A stretch of 36,930 nt of DNA from Gammaproteobacteria bacterium. Lineage in GTDB: Bacteria; Pseudomonadota; Gammaproteobacteria; Enterobacterales; Alteromonadaceae. Location of the stretch: NCBI GenBank assembly GCA_023380515.1, contig JAMCRH010000317.1, forward strand, positions 1 to 36,930, read 5' to 3'. Made by a program: the position numbers and the translations under genes. Below, one piece after another: positions 9,453 through 16,853 of the stretch; within the stretch, counting starts at the first letter, position 1, and each line of letters starts with the position of its first letter. The notes under the pieces are model-generated. The model did not search any database and was not told the DNA's origin. It saw only the letters and a list, made by a program, of their open reading frames with translations.

Positions 9453-10931
9453 CTACCTGACTTTTGCCACCGCTGCTAACCAACGTTGGTAGAGTTTATC
9501 ACGTTCATTTGAGGTAATTTCGGCTGAGAATGTCCCTTTTGTGCGGCAAAGTTGTTGTAGATCATGAAGTTGCTTAAATAATCCGACCTCTAAACCAGCT
9601 AAAAACGCTGCTCCGCGCGCCGTTATTTCCGCTGTATCGGCGCGCAGTACGGTGTAGCCGGTAATGTCGGCTAAGGCCTGCATAAACCAACCGTTATCAG
9701 TCATACCGCCATCGACCTTTACGGTTTCAATGGTCTGACCGTCTTCGACCATGGCTTGCAACAGGTCGCGGGTTTGCAACGCGACACTGCGTAGCGCAGC
9801 AGCGGCAAGTTGTTTTTTGCCAGTGTCACGAGTCATGCCAAATATCGCAGCTCTCGCATCCGGGTCCCAATAAGGCGCACCAAGCCCGGTAAAAGCAGGA
9901 ATGAGAAGCTCGCTTTGGTCACAAGGGACACCTTCCGCCAGTCGCTCAGTTTCTGCTGCGGTTTGGATAATGCCGAGTTTGTCCCGCAACCATTGGACAA
10001 TGGCGCCGGCCATAAAAATACTGCCTTCCAGTGCATAAGTAGGTTGGCCGTTGAGCTGATAACCAAGCGTGGTCAGTAACCGATGCTCAGAATGAACTTG
10101 CTCTTGCCCGGTATTGACGAGGGCAAAGCAGCCCGTTCCATAGGTGCTTTTAATGTGTCCAGGTTCCAAACAGGCCTGACCGACAAGAGCACCTTGTTGG
10201 TCACCAATCATGGCAGTAATCGGAATGTCTGCACCGAGCCAGCTACTGTCGGCCACACCGAAATGATGAGCATTGTCTTCAATGCTTGGCAGCATGGCCA
10301 TGGGTACGGCAAATAATTCGCAGAGCTCAGAGTCCCATTGACGGGAGCTGAGGTTCATCAGTTGTGTGCGTGAGGCGTTGGTCGCGTCGGTGGCGTGAAC
10401 TTGGCCTTTGGTTAAACGCCACAGCAGAAAGCAGTCGATGGTACCAAAGGCGAGCTCGCCCGCTTCAGCACGCGCTCTAGCGCCTTTCACATGGTCCAGC
10501 ATCCAAGCCACTTTGGTTGCTGAAAAGTAGGGATCAAGGAGCAGACCGGTGCGTTTTTGCACCCATGGTTCGTGATTAGCTTGTTGCAGTTGACGGCATT
10601 GCTCTGCGGTGCGGCGGTCTTGCCAAACAATGGCGCGATGAATCGGCTTGCCAGTTTTGCGGTCCCAAACGACGCTGGTCTCGCGCTGGTTCGTAATACC
10701 GATTGCGGCCACGTCATGCGCTTGCACGTTGGCGTCGGTGAGTGCTTGGCGGCAGGCTTGCAGGGTGGTTTGCCAAATTTCTTCAGGGTCGTGCTCGACA
10801 TAGCCATTGGCCGGGAAGTACTGTTTAAATTCGAACTGACCGCGACCGACGACTTGTAAGCGGGCGTTATAGAGCATGGCACGACTTGAAGTCGTGCCTT
10901 GATCGATGGCTAAGATATAAGTTTTGCTCAC
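9453..10931 (-). CDS. glpK: Glycerol kinase
   Basis: GlpK phosphorylates glycerol to sn-glycerol 3-phosphate with ATP. The FGGY-family kinase has the N-terminal phosphate loop ILAIDQGTTSSRAM, GITNQRET, the FGGY signature region around TYGTGCFALVNTG, and VDGGMTDNGWFMQ. No ATG lies at the 5' end. The frame opens at a TTG (10949), but a GTG at 10931 is preceded by GGAAAGAG at suitable spacing and gives the normal N-terminus, so GTG is chosen (492 residues; E. coli 502). It lies between purK and cdd with short gaps and without glpF or glpD, an unusual place for it. Confidence 0.95.
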   Translation of the reverse strand: MSKTYILAIDQGTTSSRAMLYNARLQVVGRGQFEFKQYFPANGYVEHDPEEIWQTTLQACRQALTDANVQAHDVAAIGITNQRETSVVWDRKTGKPIHRAIVWQDRRTAEQCRQLQQANHEPWVQKRTGLLLDPYFSATKVAWMLDHVKGARARAEAGELAFGTIDCFLLWRLTKGQVHATDATNASRTQLMNLSSRQWDSELCELFAVPMAMLPSIEDNAHHFGVADSSWLGADIPITAMIGDQQGALVGQACLEPGHIKSTYGTGCFALVNTGQEQVHSEHRLLTTLGYQLNGQPTYALEGSIFMAGAIVQWLRDKLGIIQTAAETERLAEGVPCDQSELLIPAFTGLGAPYWDPDARAAIFGMTRDTGKKQLAAAALRSVALQTRDLLQAMVEDGQTIETVKVDGGMTDNGWFMQALADITGYTVLRADTAEITARGAAFLAGLEVGLFKQLHDLQQLCRTKGTFSAEITSNERDKLYQRWLAAVAKVR

Positions 10932-10961
10932 TATCGTTACTCTTTCCAACCATGGGAAAGT

Positions 10962-12047
10962 CTACGATAGCAGTTGCAGCGCCTCTGTCCAGTCGGAAAC
11001 TAAGGCATGAGCCTGCTGTTCGCTAATGTCGCGGAAATTAACATGGCCAACTTTGCGGCCAACACGCGGCTCTTTGCCATACCAGTACACTTGGCTGTGC
11101 GGGTGCTGCCACAGTGTTGGCGGTACTTGTTCGCAGCCAATGGCATTGAGCATGAGGGTTGGTGTCATCGACAGCTCTGGGAAAGGCATGTTCGTGAGCG
11201 CGCGAATATGCAGGTCAAATTGACTCGCGTTACAGCCAGTTAAAGTCCAGTGTCCGGAGTTGTGTACTCGCGGTGCAATTTCGTTTACCAGTAACTCGGC
11301 TTGCTCGCCTTCACCGACGATAAAAAACTCGATGGCTAACGTGCCAACGTAGCCTAAATGTTCGGTGATTTTACGAAAAGCCGCTTCGGCAGTTTGCTGC
11401 AGGTGCGCTGGGAACGTCTGAAAGCCTGCAAACGTATGACTTAGAATACCTTGGCGATGAACGTTTTCAACCAACGGGTAGCAAAGAATACGCCCGTCGC
11501 GTGCGCGTGCGCCAACAATCGACACCTCGCAGCTGAAGGGAATCATGGCTTCAATAATGCCCGGTTGTTGGCCAGCTTGCGAAACAAGAGCTTGCACGTC
11601 CTCACCCGGTTGCCATCGCCACTGGCTTTTTCCGTCGTAACCGCCAAATGAAGCCTTAATCACGACCGCTTGTTGCCACTCGGTCATGGCTTCTAAGAAT
11701 GAGCTTTGCGAGTCGTATGAATTCCAAGGTGCGGTTGCAATACCGAGCGAGTCGCACATGGCTTTTTCCAATTGGCGGTGCGTCAGGGGTCTGATTTTCT
11801 CGGCATCGGTAAGTAGTTTATCGGCAGCTAATTGGACATGCTCAGGGTCGAGTTGTTCATGCTCCCAACTTACGATGTCAGCCCACTCCATGGCTTCAGC
11901 AATACTCATAGGCAGTGCAACATGAGCTGCTGCGGGCACAACTTGGTTACTGCGAGTATTCACCAAAAGGACTTCATGCCCTAGTTGAATGCAGCTCTGT
12001 GCCAGCATTTGCCCGAGTTGACCGTTGCCCAAAATCAGAAGTTTCAT
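10962..12047 (-). CDS. purK: 5-(carboxyamino)imidazole ribonucleotide synthase
   Basis: PurK uses ATP and bicarbonate to convert AIR to N5-CAIR in purine synthesis; PurE then rearranges N5-CAIR. The 361-residue protein is an ATP-grasp enzyme beginning MKLLILGNGQLGQML, with VIKASFGGYDGKSQW as ATP-binding element and VNEIAPRVHNSGHWT near the C-terminal metal site. The ATG at 12047 is chosen over the in-frame start 9 codons upstream because it has GAGAGA just before it and gives the conserved N-terminus. It follows purE by 45 bases. Confidence 0.95.
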   Translation of the reverse strand: MKLLILGNGQLGQMLAQSCIQLGHEVLLVNTRSNQVVPAAAHVALPMSIAEAMEWADIVSWEHEQLDPEHVQLAADKLLTDAEKIRPLTHRQLEKAMCDSLGIATAPWNSYDSQSSFLEAMTEWQQAVVIKASFGGYDGKSQWRWQPGEDVQALVSQAGQQPGIIEAMIPFSCEVSIVGARARDGRILCYPLVENVHRQGILSHTFAGFQTFPAHLQQTAEAAFRKITEHLGYVGTLAIEFFIVGEGEQAELLVNEIAPRVHNSGHWTLTGCNASQFDLHIRALTNMPFPELSMTPTLMLNAIGCEQVPPTLWQHPHSQVYWYGKEPRVGRKVGHVNFRDISEQQAHALVSDWTEALQLLS

Positions 12048-12092
12048 GCTTATCTCTCGCTCCAACTTATTCATGGTCTGCTGCAGAGGGGG

Positions 12093-12581
12093 TTAGTTTA
12101 GCTCCAACTTACTATTGGCTAAAACTTTCTCACGTTGTTCGTGGCGGAAAGCGATCACTTTTTCGCGAACACTTGGCTCGGTGGTCGCTATCACTTGTGC
12201 TGCAAGCAAGCCAGCATTCGCGGCACCAGCTTCACCGACTGCCAAGGTGCCGACGGCAACGCCTTTGGGCATCTGCACAATCGAAAGTAAGCTGTCGAGG
12301 CCTTTTAACTGCTTGCTCGGGACTGGAACACCAAATACTGGTAAATGCGTAAAGGCTGCGAGCATGCCCGGCAAGTGGGCAGCACCGCCTGCGCCTGCAA
12401 TCACCACGCGAACATCGCCTTGCTCGGCTTCTTGCATGGTGGTGGCTAATAAATCTGGCGTACGATGCGCAGAAACGACGCGCGCTTCCCATTGCACACC
12501 GAGATCTTCAAGCATGCGCGCTGCGGCTTGCATGACTGGCCAGTCCGAGGTTGAACCCATTAAAATCAGCACAGATGCCAT
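12093..12581 (-). CDS. purE: 5-(carboxyamino)imidazole ribonucleotide mutase
   Basis: PurE converts N5-CAIR to CAIR in purine synthesis. The 162-residue length and the sequence are those of class I bacterial Pur[13 protein letters not shown] phosphate-binding loop, VVSAHRTPD with the catalytic His, and [12 protein letters not shown]. It heads the seven-gene minus-strand run that ends with deoB. The ATG follows GGAG, and a sigma-70-like promoter with a perfect -10 lies in the 183-base divergent gap to the S46 peptidase gene. Confidence 0.96.
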   Translation of the reverse strand: MASVLILMGSTSDWPVMQAAARMLEDLGVQWEARVVSAHRTPDLLATTMQEAEQGDVRVVIAGAGGAAHLPGMLAAFTHLPVFGVPVPSKQLKGLDSLLSIVQMPKGVAVGTLAVGEAGAANAGLLAAQVIATTEPSVREKVIAFRHEQREKVLANSKLELN

Positions 12582-12624
12582 GGTTTGCTCCTGCAGTAGC
12601 GGTTGCGGAAAAATTAAGGCGCGG

Positions 12625-12653
12625 ATTATAGCAGCATCCGAGGGTTTTTTGCA
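12625..12653 (-). promoter_or_regulatory. Probable sigma-70 promoter for purEK and following genes
   Basis: Read on the minus strand there is a perfect -10 TATAAT (12625-12630) with a weak -35 TGCAAA 17 bases upstream. It is 44 bases before the purE start. A CCGCAACCG stretch near the start resembles half of a PurR site but is too partial to call. Confidence 0.55.
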
Positions 12654-12764
12654 CGGATTCTAAACAAGGCTGTCGACAGGTCTGTTAAAAAAATGTGTAA
12701 TTTTAAACCGGTCGCATCGAAACTGGCGTACAATTGAAGCGGTCAACCTCAGCTAGGAAAGGAC

Positions 12765-14966
12765 ATGGATTTAGCCCGAACACGCCCATCGCTTGCTTCT
12801 GCAGCCGCTCACGTCTGCGGTGCCGCTGCTATTCTGTTGGCGATTTGGCTCAGCACGATCGTGACAGTTCACACAGTCGTTGCAGAAGAAGGGCTTTGGT
12901 TACCTGAGCAACAACCGCCATGGTCACCTCCGCCAGCGTCTGCGGTAGTCAAAGTCGGCGGTTGTTCGGGTACGTTTGTCTCGCCGACCGGTTTAGTCCT
13001 GACCAACCACCACTGTATCTTAGAAGTACTGCAATATCGTTCAACGGTAGAACAAAACTATTTTAGCGATGGTTATTTAGGACTGCGGCCAGAGCTCGAA
13101 CTCCTCGCTCCGCGTGATTTTACTGTGCAAGTCACCCTTAGTCGCACCGACGTAACCGAGCAGGTCCTCCAAGGTATTACGCCAAGACTCACGGGTGCAG
13201 CGCGGTTTAACCAAATTGCAAATAACCGTAACGAAGTTTTACGCCGCTGTGAGCAACAGAAAAACGTGCAGTGTCGTGTGGTTGAGCACTATGGCGGCCA
13301 AGGTTACTTACTTGTCGCGGATCGAGTTTTCCCGCAGGCTCGCTTAGTTTGGGCGCCCCCCGTTGCCGTGGGGCATTTCGGCGGCGTTGAAGATAACTGG
13401 CAATGGCCGCGTCATAGCGCCGATCTCGCATTAATTCGGGTGTATGACGAAAACGGTAAACCCTATCAACCACCGGAATGGTTGCCTTTGTCGCCTGCGG
13501 CTACAGCGGAGAATGAACATGTATTTGTGGCCGGCTTTCCGGGTGTAACCCAGCGCTATCGGCCGGTTGCAGAGGCACAATTGGCGTTCACACATTTTTA
13601 CCCAAACGCTATTCGTTATTTACAATCTTGGCTGACTATCGTTAATTCGTTCGCTCTTGATAACCCTGAGGTTGCGCTGCGTTACGCACCCACGCGCGTG
13701 CGCTGGGGTAATCGGTTACAGAATTATCTGGGCATGCTCGAAGAGGGTGAGCACGAGTCGATATTGACGCAATTAGCCGTGGCTCAAAACGATTATCAGC
13801 AATGGCTACAGGCGCAGGAGCGGGGAGAGCAGTATCAGCAAAGTTTGGCTTTACTGCAGCGGGCCATTACCTCTCGCGAAAATCATATCCAGCGTCAGTT
13901 GTGGTGGAGTTTCTTTCAAGAACTGCGCTTGCCAGCAATCGCACAACATTTGTATCGCCTTGCGCAAGAAGCAAATCGGCCTGACGACCGTCGCACTCGT
14001 GGTTATCAAGTGCAACAAATTCCCGCATTACGATCACAGCTATTAAGTTTACAACGACAGTTTGACCGCACAGTCGAAATAGAGCTGCTTGTGTCGCTGC
14101 TTTTAGCGCACGAGAAACTTCCGGAAAATCAAAAAATTGGCTTTATTCGGGAATTCTTTCAACTCGACAATCATGCTTCCGAGTCAGAGTTGCGCGAGTT
14201 CGTGACCCAGATTTATGCGTCGACGCAATTACACGATAGTGACACGATCGAAGCATTAATGGGTGCCAGCTTAGCTGATTTGCGACGAAGTACCGACACC
14301 TGGGTGCAATTTTCCGTGACCACAGCAGACAGTCGCTTAGAGTGGGACTTACTCGAACGTGAACTGCGTGGCCTTGAGCAACAAGGCAATGCTTTGTGGT
14401 ACACGGGCTTGCGCCAGTTTAAGCGAGCACATCAAAAGCGCTTGGCAGACAATGCCAACCGAACGTACCGTCTAAGTCGAGGTCAGGTGACAGCGGTTGC
14501 CGAAGGTACAAACAAAACCACTATGAGTTCGTTGTTTACCTTAGCTGGCAGTGCGGAGCGGTATGAATTGCCGTTTGCTATGCATGCGGCTGTCGCAGTG
14601 CACGGTGCAGGCTGTTTAGCGAGTAGCATGGATGAACTGACCTTAAATTTCTTGTCGACGGCAGATGGTACCGGTGGTAGCTCCGGCAGTCCGACTCTGA
14701 ACGCAAAAGGTGAGCTAATTGGACTTGTCTTCGACAGTACCACGCCCGCAATTCTTAGCGACTGGTTATTTTCTGCCGATCGTCATCGACTGATTCACGC
14801 CGATGTGCGCTACTTACTTTGGCTGCTGCGTTACGTTTATCAAGCCAATGAATTACTCGAAGAGCTTGGTTTTAGCGAAACTGAAGAAGGTTGTTATTTA
14901 CATGGCGAAGCGATTATTCCAGGTCCAACTCTAACTGACGCTGTTCATCCGGATCCGGAAGAGTAA
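12765..14966 (+). CDS. S46 family dipeptidyl-peptidase (DPP7/DPP11-like)
   Basis: S46 enzymes remove dipeptides from the N-terminus of peptides in the periplasm. The 733-residue protein has a hydrophobic export segment (about residues 15-40), the catalytic His in LTNHHC (about 83), the Asp in RHSADLALIRVY, and the nucleophilic Ser in GGSSGSPTLN (canonical GGNSGSP). A long helical domain sits between His/Asp and Ser halves, as in known S46 structures. The residue after VFD, Gly in DPP7 and Arg in DPP11, is Ser here (VFDSTTPA), so specificity may differ from both. The start is the ATG after AGGAAAGG. The last 53 bases overlap dinB tail to tail. Confidence 0.9.
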   Translation: MDLARTRPSLASAAAHVCGAAAILLAIWLSTIVTVHTVVAEEGLWLPEQQPPWSPPPASAVVKVGGCSGTFVSPTGLVLTNHHCILEVLQYRSTVEQNYFSDGYLGLRPELELLAPRDFTVQVTLSRTDVTEQVLQGITPRLTGAARFNQIANNRNEVLRRCEQQKNVQCRVVEHYGGQGYLLVADRVFPQARLVWAPPVAVGHFGGVEDNWQWPRHSADLALIRVYDENGKPYQPPEWLPLSPAATAENEHVFVAGFPGVTQRYRPVAEAQLAFTHFYPNAIRYLQSWLTIVNSFALDNPEVALRYAPTRVRWGNRLQNYLGMLEEGEHESILTQLAVAQNDYQQWLQAQERGEQYQQSLALLQRAITSRENHIQRQLWWSFFQELRLPAIAQHLYRLAQEANRPDDRRTRGYQVQQIPALRSQLLSLQRQFDRTVEIELLVSLLLAHEKLPENQKIGFIREFFQLDNHASESELREFVTQIYASTQLHDSDTIEALMGASLADLRRSTDTWVQFSVTTADSRLEWDLLERELRGLEQQGNALWYTGLRQFKRAHQKRLADNANRTYRLSRGQVTAVAEGTNKTTMSSLFTLAGSAERYELPFAMHAAVAVHGAGCLASSMDELTLNFLSTADGTGGSSGSPTLNAKGELIGLVFDSTTPAILSDWLFSADRHRLIHADVRYLLWLLRYVYQANELLEELGFSETEEGCYLHGEAIIPGPTLTDAVHPDPEE

Positions 14967-16014
14967 TGCCGAGTCCCAATAAACGGACAGAACGGTCTCG
15001 GCTGCGCGGCCAAGCTTCTTGCAGTAACTGATAATACAGTGCCGGTGAAACCCGGTTCGACACCTTACTGACCGTGGTTTGATTAAAGTCATGAAACTTC
15101 AGTTTGACCGTTTGTGCTTTGGCACGGATATCTTGCCAGCGCAGGTTCTCCATGTGTTTGTACTCCGACACCTGCTGCAATCTTTTGCGTAATGCCGGAA
15201 GTAAAGTGGTTTCCAAAAATCGCTCCGCTTCTTTGACGTGATGGAAGTCGCGGTGCAGGGTTTCCTCAACACTGATTTGTTTGCGGGTACGCGAGAGGCT
15301 TACCGGACGGTCATCGACACCAAGGCAGCGTTGAAACAGCAACATGCCAGCATGGTCACCCAATAGTCGTTGCAGTTTCGCTGGATCGCACTGTTGAATA
15401 TCGCGAACCACATTAAAGCCAGCTGCCGCTAATCGCTCTTGGCTTTTCGGTCCAACGCCAGGAATTCGCCGAATCGGCAAGGCCGCTAAATAGTTCACTA
15501 TTTGCTCGGGTGGAACGACAAACTGACCGTCCGGCTTGTTTTCTTCGGACGCAATTTTCGCTACCATTTTCTGACTAGAAACACCGGCTGAGGCGGTAAT
15601 GCCGATGCTTCGCAACTCGCTACGAATGGCTTCGAGTGTGCGTGTTGCACTCCCTTGAAAGGCTGTATTGGCGGTCAAATCAAGATAAAATTCGTCAATC
15701 GATGCCGGTTCAACTAAGTCGGTGTAGCGTAATAAAATTTCATAAACACGCTTCGACATGGCTTTGTACTTTGCCATGTTGGGCTTAACAAAAATAAGTT
15801 GTGGGCAAAGCTTGCGTGCTTGATGACCAGGCATTGCACTGCGCACGCCAAATTGCCGAGCAAGATAGTTGCAGGTTGCCACAACCCCGCGTTCACCACC
15901 GCCGCCGACCGCAAAAGGCTGGCTACGGAGTTCAGGGTTGTCGAGCACTTCGACTGCAGCGAAGAAAGCATCGAGGTCGAGCAAGGCGATTTTCCGCACT
16001 CGCGTTGTTGCCAT
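14914..16014 (-). CDS. dinB: DNA polymerase IV (Y-family)
   Basis: DinB copies past damaged bases with low fidelity. The 366-residue protein has the Y-family N-terminus LLDLDAFFAAVE with the first catalytic Asp, SIDEFYLDLT with the other catalytic acids, a helix-hairpin-helix around RIPGVGPKSQERL, and a little-finger domain from about residue 235. The protein stops with LDLE rather than a clear QLxLxF beta-clamp peptide, though RQLELDLE may serve. The ATG at 16014 is chosen over the in-frame GTG three codons upstream. It is divergent from the cytochrome c gene and converges with the S46 gene. Confidence 0.94.
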   Translation of the reverse strand: MATTRVRKIALLDLDAFFAAVEVLDNPELRSQPFAVGGGGERGVVATCNYLARQFGVRSAMPGHQARKLCPQLIFVKPNMAKYKAMSKRVYEILLRYTDLVEPASIDEFYLDLTANTAFQGSATRTLEAIRSELRSIGITASAGVSSQKMVAKIASEENKPDGQFVVPPEQIVNYLAALPIRRIPGVGPKSQERLAAAGFNVVRDIQQCDPAKLQRLLGDHAGMLLFQRCLGVDDRPVSLSRTRKQISVEETLHRDFHHVKEAERFLETTLLPALRKRLQQVSEYKHMENLRWQDIRAKAQTVKLKFHDFNQTTVSKVSNRVSPALYYQLLQEAWPRSRDRSVRLLGLGITLPDPDEQRQLELDLE

Positions 16015-16122
16015 AACGTGCACCGAAGATTGAACCGAATTGGGCTGCGTATCGTTTTAAAGGTGACGGCAATGTTAACACAATTCTTAGTCACAAGAGT
16101 TTCATCCAAAGAATTTTGGCGT

Positions 16123-16128
16123 TATAAT
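16123..16128 (+). promoter_or_regulatory. -10 element for the cytochrome c gene
   Basis: A perfect TATAAT lies 60 bases before the GTG start, with a weak TTTCAT 17 bases upstream. This is the best promoter candidate in the dinB-cytochrome divergent gap. Confidence 0.5.
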
Positions 16129-16140
16129 CGCCGCAAACCT

Positions 16141-16157
16141 ATCTCAGAGTTTGAGAT
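16141..16157. other. Inverted repeat in the leader of the cytochrome c gene
   Basis: ATCTCA and TGAGAT form a perfect 6-bp dyad around GAGTT, just downstream of the likely transcription start. It could be an operator or a leader hairpin; nothing more can be said. Confidence 0.4.
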
Positions 16158-16187
16158 AATCGCCACTGAATTGATCAGGAGAAGGCC

Positions 16188-16625
16188 GTGAAGTTGTCAA
16201 ATCTGTTAAGTTGGAAAAAAGTTGTAACTGTTGTTGCGGGTATTACCGTAGCAGGTGGTGTCATGGCGATGTCTGCACAAGACATGTCTCGCGAAGCCAT
16301 TGCTGAGCGTATTAAGCCAGTGGCGAAAGTTCGCTTAGCTGGTGACGAAACAGCGCAAGCAAATGGTCAACAGGCCGCAGAAGGTGGTCGTTCGGCAGAA
16401 CAAGTTTATAACCAAGCGTGTGCGGCGTGTCATACGTCTGGCGTGCTCGGTGCTCCGCGCAAAGGTAACGCAGACGACTGGACTGACCGTTTAGCGCAAG
16501 GCATGGATGTTCTGCTTGAGCACTCTATTAACGGCTTCAATGCAATGCCTCCACGTGGCGGCTGCATGAACTGTACTGACGAAGAAATTGAAGCAGCGAT
16601 TGAGTACATGATCGAAGGCCTGTAA
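16188..16625 (+). CDS. Cytochrome c5 family protein
   Basis: This 145-residue exported cytochrome carries one haem-binding CAACH motif (about residue 83) after a signal/anchor segment (about residues 10-28) and an Ala/Gln-rich linker. The axial Met is probably in FNAMPPRGGC. The pair of cysteines in GGCMNCTDEE is typical of cytochrome c5. It would carry electrons in the periplasm to terminal oxidases or reductases. The start is a GTG behind a strong AGGAGAAGG site. A strong terminator follows 49 bases after the stop, so it is transcribed alone. Confidence 0.9.
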   Translation: MKLSNLLSWKKVVTVVAGITVAGGVMAMSAQDMSREAIAERIKPVAKVRLAGDETAQANGQQAAEGGRSAEQVYNQACAACHTSGVLGAPRKGNADDWTDRLAQGMDVLLEHSINGFNAMPPRGGCMNCTDEEIEAAIEYMIEGL

Positions 16626-16673
16626 AGCACATAGTCGCTGATATAAATCGTTGAAAAAAAGTGCAAAAACATG

Positions 16674-16702
16674 AAAAACCGCTCCTTGTGAGCGGTTTTT
16701 TG
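16674..16702 (+). terminator. Intrinsic terminator after the cytochrome c gene
   Basis: An 11-bp stem, AAAAACCGCTC (16674-16684) with GAGCGGTTTTT (16690-16700), has a 5-base loop and runs into a T-tract. Confidence 0.9.
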
Positions 16703-16730
16703 TTTCTATAACATCCACTTAACAAATTCG

Positions 16731-16758
16731 TTGCTTTCTTGTGTAGTCAATATATACT
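16731..16758 (+). promoter_or_regulatory. Probable promoter of the GGDEF-EAL gene
   Basis: TTGCTT (16731-16736) and TATACT (16753-16758) are 16 bases apart in AT-rich DNA, about 95 bases before the gene. The leader between has no clear fold. Confidence 0.5.
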
Positions 16759-16853
16759 GAAAGTTGTTTTGCTTGTTAAGCTCATGATGAGTTAAATGCA
16801 AGCCAATGCCGAGTAAAAAAACAATATATTCTATCTACGGCAAGTGAGAAGCA

